A stretch of 9,872 nucleotides of DNA. It comes from Planctomycetaceae bacterium. Lineage in GTDB: Bacteria; Planctomycetota; Planctomycetia; Pirellulales; Pirellulaceae. The stretch covers positions 1-9,872 of the forward strand of contig DTSG01000356.1 of NCBI GenBank assembly GCA_012965455.1, read 5' to 3'. Below are positions 1-6,345 of the stretch, in pieces. The notes below the pieces were generated by a model. That model was not told the origin of the DNA and did not search any database. It saw nothing but the letters and a program-made list of their open reading frames with translations. Numbering within the stretch: the first letter of the stretch is position 1; each line of letters opens with the position of its first letter. The position numbers were made by a program, and so were the translations under genes.

Positions 1-1
1 T

Positions 2-1360
2 GGTAAAGCGTTCGAAGAGCGGTATGAAGAGTACGAACGTCGAGCGGACGACGGAAAAATGCGCATGCACCGTCGAGTTGGAGCCGTTGCCTTGTGGCGA
101 AAAATGTTAACGCGACTATTCGAAACAGGTCACCCTTGGATTACTTGGAAAGATCCTTCTAATATCCGCTCTCCGCAAGACCACGTTGGTGTTGTCCATA
201 GTAGTAATCTTTGTACTGAAATCCTGCTTAACACAACTTCTGAAGAAACGGCTGTATGTAATCTTGGCAGCATTAATATTGCGGCTCACGTGCGAGACGG
301 AAAACTGGATTTAGAACAGTTGGAAATCACCGTCACGACAGCCATGCGGATGCTCGATAATGTTATCGACATCAATTACTATCCGACCAAAGAAGCTGAG
401 AATTCCAATCGTCGTCACCGCCCGGTTGGCATGGGCTTGATGGGTTTTCAAGATGCGTTGTTCCGTCTTGGGATCGGTTATGCGAGTGATGCTGCTGTTG
501 AATTTGCCGATCGCAGTATGGAAGCGATTTCGTATTTTGCTCTAAAGGCTTCCTCGGAACTTGCAGCTGAACGGGGAACGTACTCCAGTTACATCGGTTC
601 GAAATGGGATCGTGGCCTGTTGCCGATTGACACCATTGAATTGCTTGAGCAAGAACGTGGTTGTGCTGTTGATCTAGATCGCAGTACGACCTTGGACTGG
701 GATGTGATTCGTCAAAGCATTCGTAAAAACGGCATGCGTAACAGTAACGTTATGGCAATCGCCCCGACAGCTACCATCTCCACTATTGTGGGCGTTTGCC
801 AGTCGATCGAACCTTCCTATAAACACCTGTATGTTAAGAGCAATCTTTCGGGCGAGTTTACTCAAATCACGATTTATTTGGTTGACGAACTGAAGCAACG
901 TGGTTTGTGGGATAGTGATTTACTAGAAGCCCTCAAATACTATGACGGATCGGTACAAGAAATCGAACGCGTGCCGGATGACGTGAAATCGCGTTATCAC
1001 ACCGCCTTTGAAATTGACCCAGAGTGGATCATCAAGTGTGCCGCGCGACGCCAGAAATGGATAGATATGGGTGAATCTCTAAATCTCTATATGGCCGAAC
1101 CCAGTGGCAAAAAACTGCACAGTATGTATATGTCGGCATGGGAAAAAGGATTGAAGACTACCTATTATCTGCGGACGCTCGCGGCGACTCAGGTTGAGAA
1201 ATCGACTGTTGATATCAATAAATTTGGCGTGCAACCACGTTGGATGAAAAGTGGTAGTGCCTCTGGCGATATTACCGTTGACCGTGGTGAGCCAGATTTA
1301 CCTGCGACGGCGGTTACCAGTGCCTGTAGCCTCGATGGTGACTGTGAAGCTTGCGAGTAG
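2..1360 (+). CDS. nrdA: Ribonucleoside-diphosphate reductase large (alpha) subunit, 5'-truncated by window edge
   Basis: This is the C-terminal 452 residues of the catalytic subunit of aerobic class I ribonucleotide reductase, which reduces ribonucleoside diphosphates to deoxyribonucleotides in the cytoplasm. The frame is open from base 2, so the ATG at 59 is internal and the true start lies upstream of the window. Numbering from base 2, the active-site motif NLCTEI holds N69, C71 and E73, matching the E. coli Asn437/Cys439/Glu441 triad. C86 in AVCNLGSIN matches the second cysteine of the active-site disulfide pair. PTATIS lies at 255-260. The Tyr-Tyr dyad of the radical path is at 388-389. 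The tail carries Cys442, Cys448 and Cys451, the shuttle cysteines that re-reduce the active site. The gene is followed after 87 bp, with no terminator between, by nrdB, so the two probably share a transcript. The ATP-cone and specificity regions are outside the window. Confidence 0.96.
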   Translation, partial: GKAFEERYEEYERRADDGKMRMHRRVGAVALWRKMLTRLFETGHPWITWKDPSNIRSPQDHVGVVHSSNLCTEILLNTTSEETAVCNLGSINIAAHVRDGKLDLEQLEITVTTAMRMLDNVIDINYYPTKEAENSNRRHRPVGMGLMGFQDALFRLGIGYASDAAVEFADRSMEAISYFALKASSELAAERGTYSSYIGSKWDRGLLPIDTIELLEQERGCAVDLDRSTTLDWDVIRQSIRKNGMRNSNVMAIAPTATISTIVGVCQSIEPSYKHLYVKSNLSGEFTQITIYLVDELKQRGLWDSDLLEALKYYDGSVQEIERVPDDVKSRYHTAFEIDPEWIIKCAARRQKWIDMGESLNLYMAEPSGKKLHSMYMSAWEKGLKTTYYLRTLAATQVEKSTVDINKFGVQPRWMKSGSASGDITVDRGEPDLPATAVTSACSLDGDCEACE

Positions 1361-1447
1361 CTATGGTGAATGCCGAAACTGCGATACCCAAAGAGTAAAA
1401 ATAATAATCAATAATAACAACTAGATTGTGAAGACAGGAGCCCACGG

Positions 1448-2503
1448 ATGACCACTCCAGAAGGACAAAATCTACTTACGAGCGAATCAGGCCGAGTAGA
1501 CGCAAGTAGTAAACGACTGATTAACTGTAACCAAGTTGATGTAAATCAACTGATGCCGCTTAAATATCATTGGGCGTGGGAGCATTACAACAATGGTTGT
1601 GCAAATCATTGGATGCCGACAGAAGTACCGATGACCAAAGATATCGAGACTTGGAAATCGGATAAGCTTTCCGATGATGAGCGCCTGGTGATCATGCGCA
1701 ACCTCGGGTTCTTTGCGACCGCAGAAAGTCTTGTTGGTAACAACTTAGTCTTAGCGATTTTTCGACATGTCACTAACGCCGAATGTCGCCAATACTTATT
1801 GCGTCAGGCATTCGAGGAAGCAATCCACTCACACACTTTCCTCTATGTTGTGGAAAGCCTGGGACTTGATGAAGGCGAAATCTTCAACATGTATCGTGAG
1901 ATACCGTCGATCGCTGCTAAAGATGAGTTTGAAATGGAGTTGACGGCTGAAATCCTCGATCCCGATTTCAGCTGCGAAACCTTCGAGGGTGGCCAGACAC
2001 TATTGAAAAACCTAATCGGGTTTTACTTGATCATGGAAGGCATCTTCTTCTATTCCGGATTCGTGATGGTGCTTTCATTCCATCGTCGGAATCTAATGAC
2101 TGGTATTGGAGAGCAATTTCAGTACATCCTTCGCGATGAAACCATTCACCTCAACTTCGGGCTTGATCTGATCAATGGGATCAAAGCCGAAAATCCGGAG
2201 TTGTGGACGGAAGACTTCCAAGAACAAATGATCGCCCGCATTCGCAAGAGTGTTGAGTTAGAAATTGACTATGCCCAAGACTGCCTACCAAACGGCGTTA
2301 TGGGACTCAACGGTGATCTGTTCACTGATTACGTGCAGTACATTGCCGATCGCCGCTTGGAACGTATCGGTTTGCCAGCTCAGTACGGTTCGTCGAATCC
2401 TTTCCCTTGGATGAGCGAAACGATGGACTTATCGAAAGAAAAGAATTTCTTTGAAACCCGAGTTACGGAATACCAAAGTGGTGGTTCGCTGAATTGGGAC
2501 TGA
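1448..2503 (+). CDS. nrdB: Ribonucleoside-diphosphate reductase small (beta) subunit, class Ic type
   Basis: This 351-residue radical-generating subunit partners the upstream NrdA. The ferritin-like fold carries a complete dimetal ligand set: E93, E124, H127, E197, E231 and H234. The residue four places after H127, where E. coli has radical Tyr122, is F131 (EAIHSHTF). The first ligand is Glu, not Asp. As recalled, the Chlamydia trachomatis class Ic protein has Glu89, Glu120, His123, Phe127, Glu193, Glu227 and His230, so every position is offset by exactly +4. W55, Y226 and the C-terminal Y342, which match the radical-transfer residues Trp51, Tyr222 and Tyr338, are also kept. The cofactor is therefore predicted to be Mn(IV)/Fe(III) rather than a diferric tyrosyl radical; this is inference from residues. 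The ATG is preceded by a good GGAG at 1437-1440. The full length and intact C-terminus argue against an R2-like oxidase. Confidence 0.97.
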   Translation: MTTPEGQNLLTSESGRVDASSKRLINCNQVDVNQLMPLKYHWAWEHYNNGCANHWMPTEVPMTKDIETWKSDKLSDDERLVIMRNLGFFATAESLVGNNLVLAIFRHVTNAECRQYLLRQAFEEAIHSHTFLYVVESLGLDEGEIFNMYREIPSIAAKDEFEMELTAEILDPDFSCETFEGGQTLLKNLIGFYLIMEGIFFYSGFVMVLSFHRRNLMTGIGEQFQYILRDETIHLNFGLDLINGIKAENPELWTEDFQEQMIARIRKSVELEIDYAQDCLPNGVMGLNGDLFTDYVQYIADRRLERIGLPAQYGSSNPFPWMSETMDLSKEKNFFETRVTEYQSGGSLNWD

Positions 2504-2570
2504 GATCCAACATGAAACCGAGGACACGGAGTATTCTGCATTTCCAGGTTTTTGCGGATGCTTACAATTT

Positions 2571-2620
2571 CCCCACGCTTGGGAGGGCCTGCTAAGGTTC
2601 GCCAGGCGTGGGGTTTTTTT
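2571..2620 (+). terminator. Intrinsic terminator after nrdB
   Basis: A 12-bp stem pairs 2571-2582 (CCCCACGCTTGG) with 2602-2613 (CCAGGCGTGGGG), perfect except for one G-U wobble, around a 19-nt loop. Seven T residues follow at 2614-2620. It lies 68 bp after the nrdB stop on the same strand, so it should end the nrdAB transcript before the next gene. The stem and T-run are read directly from the sequence. Confidence 0.92.
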
Positions 2621-2674
2621 GGCCTACGAATTGAATCACAAATTTGCATCAATTAACACGAAGTGATCAGTAAT

Positions 2675-3838
2675 ATGAAAAAGATGACCTTCCTCCTCAT
2701 GATTCAATGGGTATTTATTATGCTTGCGATGCTACCCAACGTTACCTCGGCTGAATCTAAAACAGCAGATTGCATTGTCTATATTGGTACTTACACATCT
2801 GGTGAAAGTGAAGGCATCTATGCTTTTCACTTAGATTCGGACAAGGGTACATTGACTCGAATTGCCGGAGTCACGAAGTGCGAGGAACCCTCTTTTGTTG
2901 CAGTACATCCGAGCGGCAAGTATTTGTATGCGGTTAACGAAACGAGCGAGTTTATGGGGCAGCCTGGGGGCGGTATTACCGCGTATGCCATTGATCGTTT
3001 AACGGGGACATTGACGAAGCTCAATTCACAGTTGTCTCACGGCGATCATCCCTGTCACTTGATGATTGACCGTAGTGGACGTTGTGTGGCTCTGGCCAAC
3101 TACACCGGTGGTAGCATCGCAGCCTATAAAATTGGCAAAGATGGTTCGCTCAGTGAAGCCACATGTGTGATTCAACATGCTGGTTCAAGTATCGATCCAC
3201 GCCAACAATCTGCGCACGCCCACTCTATCGATGTTGATTTGAATAATCGCTTCGTCGCTGTTTCAGACCTCGGCATGGATCAAGTGTTGACTTATCGTTT
3301 AAACGCTCGACAGGGAATGTTAACCCCTGCCGTTGACCCGTTTGTCAAAGCAGTTCCCGGTGCTGGACCGCGTCACTTTGCGTTTCATCCTAATGGTGCG
3401 TTTGCCTTTGGTATCAACGAATTGGATTTGACTACTACGGCCTACGCGTATGATGGACGAGTGGGCAAACTGCAGTCGCTGCAAGTCATTTCTACACTAC
3501 CCCCTGGTGAAACAAAACAAGCGGGGCAGTCGACAGCCGAGATGTATGTGCATCCCTCTGGAAAATTCTTGTATGGATCCAATCGAGGTCATCACACAAT
3601 CGTGGTCTATCAGATTGACCAGCGGACGGGCAAATTGACTTATGTAGAAAACGAGGGAACTCAAGGTGAAACGCCACGTAGTTTTGGTATCGACCCCAGT
3701 GGACGGTTTTTGTTGGCCTTGAACCAAAGCACAAATACCATAGCGCTGTTTCGTATTAACCAAGATACCGGGGCTTTGGAATATACGGGAACCACCGTCC
3801 CCTGCCCCGCCCCAGTCGCGACCGCTTTCCTGCGGTGA
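2675..3838 (+). CDS. Secreted lactonase-family 7-bladed beta-propeller (6-phosphogluconolactonase/YbhE-like)
   Basis: This 387-residue protein belongs to the lactonase (YbhE/Pgl) beta-propeller family, whose cytoplasmic members hydrolyse 6-phosphogluconolactone. I chose the ATG at 2675 because it begins with MKKM, then a hydrophobic stretch and a signal peptidase I site after VTSA (residue 26). A GTG at 2663 in the same frame would add four residues. Six copies of a blade motif of the form H/D-P-S-G-R/K-(F/Y)-L-x-(A/V)-x-N are visible near residues 78, 132, 188, 238, 293 and 340, spaced about 50 residues apart, as expected for a propeller. The GTYT motif is at 38-41. The export signal makes a role in the cytoplasmic pentose phosphate pathway unlikely; a periplasmic sugar-lactone substrate is more plausible but unproven. 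It starts 54 bp after the nrdB terminator, so it needs its own promoter; I see no convincing -35/-10 pair. Confidence 0.88.
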   Translation: MKKMTFLLMIQWVFIMLAMLPNVTSAESKTADCIVYIGTYTSGESEGIYAFHLDSDKGTLTRIAGVTKCEEPSFVAVHPSGKYLYAVNETSEFMGQPGGGITAYAIDRLTGTLTKLNSQLSHGDHPCHLMIDRSGRCVALANYTGGSIAAYKIGKDGSLSEATCVIQHAGSSIDPRQQSAHAHSIDVDLNNRFVAVSDLGMDQVLTYRLNARQGMLTPAVDPFVKAVPGAGPRHFAFHPNGAFAFGINELDLTTTAYAYDGRVGKLQSLQVISTLPPGETKQAGQSTAEMYVHPSGKFLYGSNRGHHTIVVYQIDQRTGKLTYVENEGTQGETPRSFGIDPSGRFLLALNQSTNTIALFRINQDTGALEYTGTTVPCPAPVATAFLR

Positions 3839-3961
3839 TCGCATCAGCCGTCCGCAAATCGACCTCGACGTAGGAGTCGGTTATTAGTACTCTTTCCACG
3901 TGCTGTTCTTACCGTGATGAGACTGGCTTGAATAATCTATCCGTGAGAGGAATACGTTTCG

Positions 3962-4543
3962 ATGAGCTTGAATTTGGTTTTGCTTTTTGCTGCAGAAGGT
4001 GATGACTCCGCGGCGAGTGACTTACAGTGGTTTGAAGGTATCGATTGGGTGGGCTGTCTGTCCACTTTTGGCGTTGCCTGTCTCATTATGCTCGCTTTTT
4101 ATGTTATCGCACGCATCCTGCAGAGTGCGTCTATGCGAGTCGGAGCAAGTCGGCATATCAATCAAGATTTAGCGGAGTTTATGGGGCGAGTGGTAAAGGT
4201 AGGCGTTTTGATGATGGGGTTAGTCACCGCGTTGTCAAACCTTGGAGTCGATGTCTCAGCGCTTGTTACAGGTCTCGGGCTCACGGGGTTTGCTTTGGGT
4301 TTTGCGCTCAAAGACGTGATTTCCAATGTGCTCGCCGGCGTGCTGATATTGATCTATAAACCGTTCGTGAAATCGGACTACATCAAAGTCAAAGGGCATG
4401 AGGGTCTGGTGGTTAGCACCGATTTGCGTTACACGGTCCTCCGCGATGAAGCCGGAGCAAAACTCTACATCCCCAATGCAATGTTATTTGTGGATGCTTT
4501 GCGAGTTTCGTCGGAGGCTCCCGAGTCTGCAGAATCGTCCTGA
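3962..4543 (+). CDS. Short MscS-family mechanosensitive channel protein
   Basis: This 193-residue inner-membrane protein matches the core of small-conductance mechanosensitive channels, which open under membrane tension to release solutes after osmotic downshock. Hydrophobic segments lie near residues 28-52, 74-94 and 97-133. The third is the Gly/Ala-rich pore helix (GLGLTGFALGFALKDVISN), which aligns with the E. coli TM3 ending ALQGSLSN. The beta domain follows at about 134-172, ending in the family motif IPNAML. The protein then stops after an acidic, Ser/Ala-rich tail. E. coli MscS is 286 residues, so the cytoplasmic alpha/beta vestibule domain is missing. The stop at 4541-4543 is followed by only 53 bp before an opposing gene, and no continuation of the missing domain is visible. 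A GAGAGG lies 11 bp before the ATG. The 123 bp between this gene and the upstream lactonase hold no clear terminator or promoter. Confidence 0.9.
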   Translation: MSLNLVLLFAAEGDDSAASDLQWFEGIDWVGCLSTFGVACLIMLAFYVIARILQSASMRVGASRHINQDLAEFMGRVVKVGVLMMGLVTALSNLGVDVSALVTGLGLTGFALGFALKDVISNVLAGVLILIYKPFVKSDYIKVKGHEGLVVSTDLRYTVLRDEAGAKLYIPNAMLFVDALRVSSEAPESAESS

Positions 4544-4596
4544 TCAAAGGCGCGCCGAGTTACGGTGAATTGGTACGCATGAAAGCCTGTTTTGTG

Positions 4597-5730
4597 TTAG
4601 CAGAAATGCGCGCCGCGAGTACCGACATAGACGCTGTAAAGTGACGTACTGCCGCACATGAAGAGTTGGTTTCGTTTGCTGCCGCCAAAGCAAACGTTAG
4701 CACAAATTTCGGGTAACAAGATTTGTCCGATGCGTTTTCCCTGCGGGTTGAAAATGTGCACGCCATCATAGCCAGCCCCTACCCAGCCAGCGCTGGCCCA
4801 AACGTTGCCAGCCACATCCGCCCGAATACCGTCTGCAAATCCCCCTTTGGATTGCGTGTCGCCAGCATCGTCGGTCATGTCGAGCATCATGGACGTATAT
4901 TCCCGGCCATTTTCCAGGTCGGTTTGTTCGACGACATCCCAGACTTTTATATTGCGAGGAGCATCGTCGTAATGACTTGCACCCGTGTCGGCTACGTATA
5001 ATTTTTTGTAATCTGGTGAGAAGCACAGGCCGTTTGGCTTAAATATCTCGTCGGTGAGCTTGTGGACCTTGGTGGTCTTCGCATCGATTCGATAGACCGC
5101 TTCTTTTTGGTACGGTTGTGGCCAGTTGTCTTTGTTCTCAGCTTCTCGGCCTTCGAAATCCATTAACCCACCGTAACCTGGATCTGTAAAGAAGATGTCC
5201 CCCGTAGCTGGATGAACAACTGCGTCGTTTGGTGCATTCAAGGATTTGCCGCCATACGTCTTGGTCAACACAGTACGTGTGCCGTCGTATTCGTAGCGAG
5301 CGACTGCTCGCGTCAAGTGTTCACAGGAAATCTGGCGACCCGTTGTGTCAAATGTATTTCCGTTGCTGTTCTGAGCTGGGTTGCGGAATGTAGAGACGTG
5401 ACCATCTTCTTCGAGCCACCGCAATTGAATGTTGTTGGGGATGTCACTCCACAATAAATATCGCCCCACTCCGTTCCAAGCACATCCCTCGGCCCATATC
5501 ATCTTAGGGCTATGATACAAGCGGTTAATAGCAGCGTTGCCCTGCTTGAATTTGTTGAATTCATCGTCAATGGTGACAACATCCGGATCGGGGTACCGTG
5601 TCGGAGCGGCTCCTGGGCCATAGTCCCGAGCGGAAATAGATTTATTTGAGAGTAAAGTTTGTGCGGTGGCGGTTGCCGTTACTGCCAGAACAAATTGTCG
5701 ACGGCTGAATCCAGGAATGTTGGTGGTCAT
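4597..5730 (-). CDS. Tat-exported SMP-30/gluconolactonase/LRE-like protein
   Basis: This 377-residue protein is an SMP-30/gluconolactonase-like 6-bladed propeller; relatives hydrolyse sugar lactones with one divalent metal ion. I chose the ATG at 5728-5730 because it gives MTTNIPGFSRRQFV, a twin-arginine signal (R10, R11) followed by a hydrophobic Ala/Thr stretch, so export in folded form is predicted. An in-frame ATG at 5821-5823 would bury this signal behind 31 unrelated residues. Candidate metal ligands are E81 in the EGCAW motif, N168 in NAPNDA and D248 in VADTG, which match the Glu/Asn/Asp set of the family. KPNG at 231-234 and FADG at 298-301 are further family motifs. The substrate cannot be read from the sequence. 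The gene is divergent from the AhpD-like gene across 170 bp and converges on the MscS-like gene. Confidence 0.92.
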   Translation of the reverse strand: MTTNIPGFSRRQFVLAVTATATAQTLLSNKSISARDYGPGAAPTRYPDPDVVTIDDEFNKFKQGNAAINRLYHSPKMIWAEGCAWNGVGRYLLWSDIPNNIQLRWLEEDGHVSTFRNPAQNSNGNTFDTTGRQISCEHLTRAVARYEYDGTRTVLTKTYGGKSLNAPNDAVVHPATGDIFFTDPGYGGLMDFEGREAENKDNWPQPYQKEAVYRIDAKTTKVHKLTDEIFKPNGLCFSPDYKKLYVADTGASHYDDAPRNIKVWDVVEQTDLENGREYTSMMLDMTDDAGDTQSKGGFADGIRADVAGNVWASAGWVGAGYDGVHIFNPQGKRIGQILLPEICANVCFGGSKRNQLFMCGSTSLYSVYVGTRGAHFC

Positions 5731-5900
5731 GATAAATTCTTTTGCTAAATGATGGACAGTATCAATCAGGATGTGAATAAAGTGATAGCTAAAAAGCGTT
5801 TCATGTCTTTGGTTATAGCACATTCTAAAGTTGATATGTTACAACCTATGGCACTGAAACAAAGCGCTGAATCCCCTAGTCGAAAAATGGAGCCGGTTAT
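5731..5900. other. Divergent intergenic region between SMP-30-like and AhpD-like genes
   Basis: This AT-rich 170-bp stretch must hold the promoters for both divergent genes unless transcription enters from elsewhere. I looked for paired -35 and -10 hexamers and for palindromic operators and found no convincing candidate on either strand. A GGAG at 5889-5892 serves the AhpD-like gene. Confidence 0.5.
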
Positions 5901-6338
5901 ATGGAAAAGGAAACGGAACGCATTGCCACGGTGGTGCCAGTCGAGGAAGTGGATGCTGCAGGGTTAGTAGCCGAGATTTACGCTGACATTAAACGCGTCA
6001 AAGGGATCAATTTTATTCCGAACTTCTGGAAGGTGTTAGCAGTTTATCCGCCACAGTTAGAGCAGGTTTGGAACCAACTTAAAACGATCATGCATCCTGA
6101 AGATTCTGGCCGTGAGGGATTGCTGTCACCGCAAACAAGGGAGATGATCGCTGTCGCCGTGTCCGCCTCAAACGGGTGTAGTTACTGTGTTAATTCACAC
6201 ACGGCAGCGCTGAAAAAACTTGGAGTCTCGCAAGAGTCGATCGGTGAAGTGCTGGCTGTCGTTGGTCTGTTTAGCCAGACCAACGCATTGGCCGATGGAT
6301 TTCAAGTTAAATCCGACGTCTTTCCCAACTTTGAATGA
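5901..6338 (+). CDS. Carboxymuconolactone decarboxylase/AhpD-like peroxidase-related protein
   Basis: This 145-residue, probably cytoplasmic all-helical protein belongs to the CMD/AhpD superfamily. The diagnostic motif is E81 followed by C93-S-Y-C96 and H100, matching the Glu/CxxC/His relay that AhpD uses to reduce peroxides through a disulfide. The position of AhpD His132, between the two cysteines, is Tyr95 here, as in many peroxidase-related members, so alkylhydroperoxidase activity is plausible but not certain. The N-terminal half (VAEIYADIKRVKG, then FIPNFWKVLAVYP) is typical of the peroxidase-related subgroup rather than of true gamma-carboxymuconolactone decarboxylases. The start is supported by GGAG 8 bp before the ATG. 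The stop lies only 7 bp from the stop of the converging deacetylase gene. A strong hairpin lies inside the 3' end of the coding region. Confidence 0.88.
   Translation: MEKETERIATVVPVEEVDAAGLVAEIYADIKRVKGINFIPNFWKVLAVYPPQLEQVWNQLKTIMHPEDSGREGLLSPQTREMIAVAVSASNGCSYCVNSHTAALKKLGVSQESIGEVLAVVGLFSQTNALADGFQVKSDVFPNFE
6260..6285. repeat. Perfect 10-bp inverted repeat inside the AhpD-like gene
   Basis: CGTTGGTCTG at 6260-6269 and CAGACCAACG at 6276-6285 are exact reverse complements around a 6-nt loop. The element codes for part of the AhpD-like protein (around V-G-L-F-S-Q-T-N). On the opposite strand it lies 61 bp past the stop of the convergent deacetylase gene. No T-run follows on either strand, so it does not have the form of a standard intrinsic terminator. 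It may be chance, an mRNA-stabilising hairpin or a weak transcript end. Confidence 0.6.
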
Positions 6339-6345
6339 CGCGGTT

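Noticed and set aside
59..61. ATG at 59 as the nrdA start
   Set aside because: The frame is open to the window edge and the upstream residues continue the NrdA sequence, so the gene is cut by the window, not started here.
2631..2659. TTGAAT followed by TTAACA as a promoter for the 7-bladed lactonase
   Set aside because: The -10 match is poor and the spacing is not optimal; AT-rich DNA gives many such pairs.
2663..2674. GTG at 2663 as start of the 7-bladed lactonase
   Set aside because: It adds only ISN before the ATG; the ATG at 2675 gives a classic MKK signal peptide start. The GTG cannot be excluded, as neither start has a strong ribosome site.
3497..3844. Open frame of 115 codons on the minus strand
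   Set aside because: It lies fully opposite the lactonase propeller, has no recognisable domain and is a shadow of that gene.
3860..3879. Possible terminator hairpin after the 7-bladed lactonase (CGACCTC/GGAGTCG)
   Set aside because: The stem has a mismatch and a wobble, and no T-run follows, so it does not meet the form of an intrinsic terminator.
4549..4556. GGCGCGCC palindrome between convergent genes
   Set aside because: It is an 8-bp palindrome without a loop or T-run; it can be a chance restriction-type site and gives no evidence of function.
4723..5001. Open frame of 92 codons on the plus strand, considered as a lost C-terminal piece of the MscS-like protein
   Set aside because: Its translation has no similarity to the MscS vestibule domain and lies opposite the SMP-30-like gene.
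5731..5823. N-terminal extension of the SMP-30-like protein from an ATG at 5821-5823
   Set aside because: The added 31 residues are unrelated to the family and would place the twin-arginine signal internally, so the ATG at 5728-5730 is preferred.
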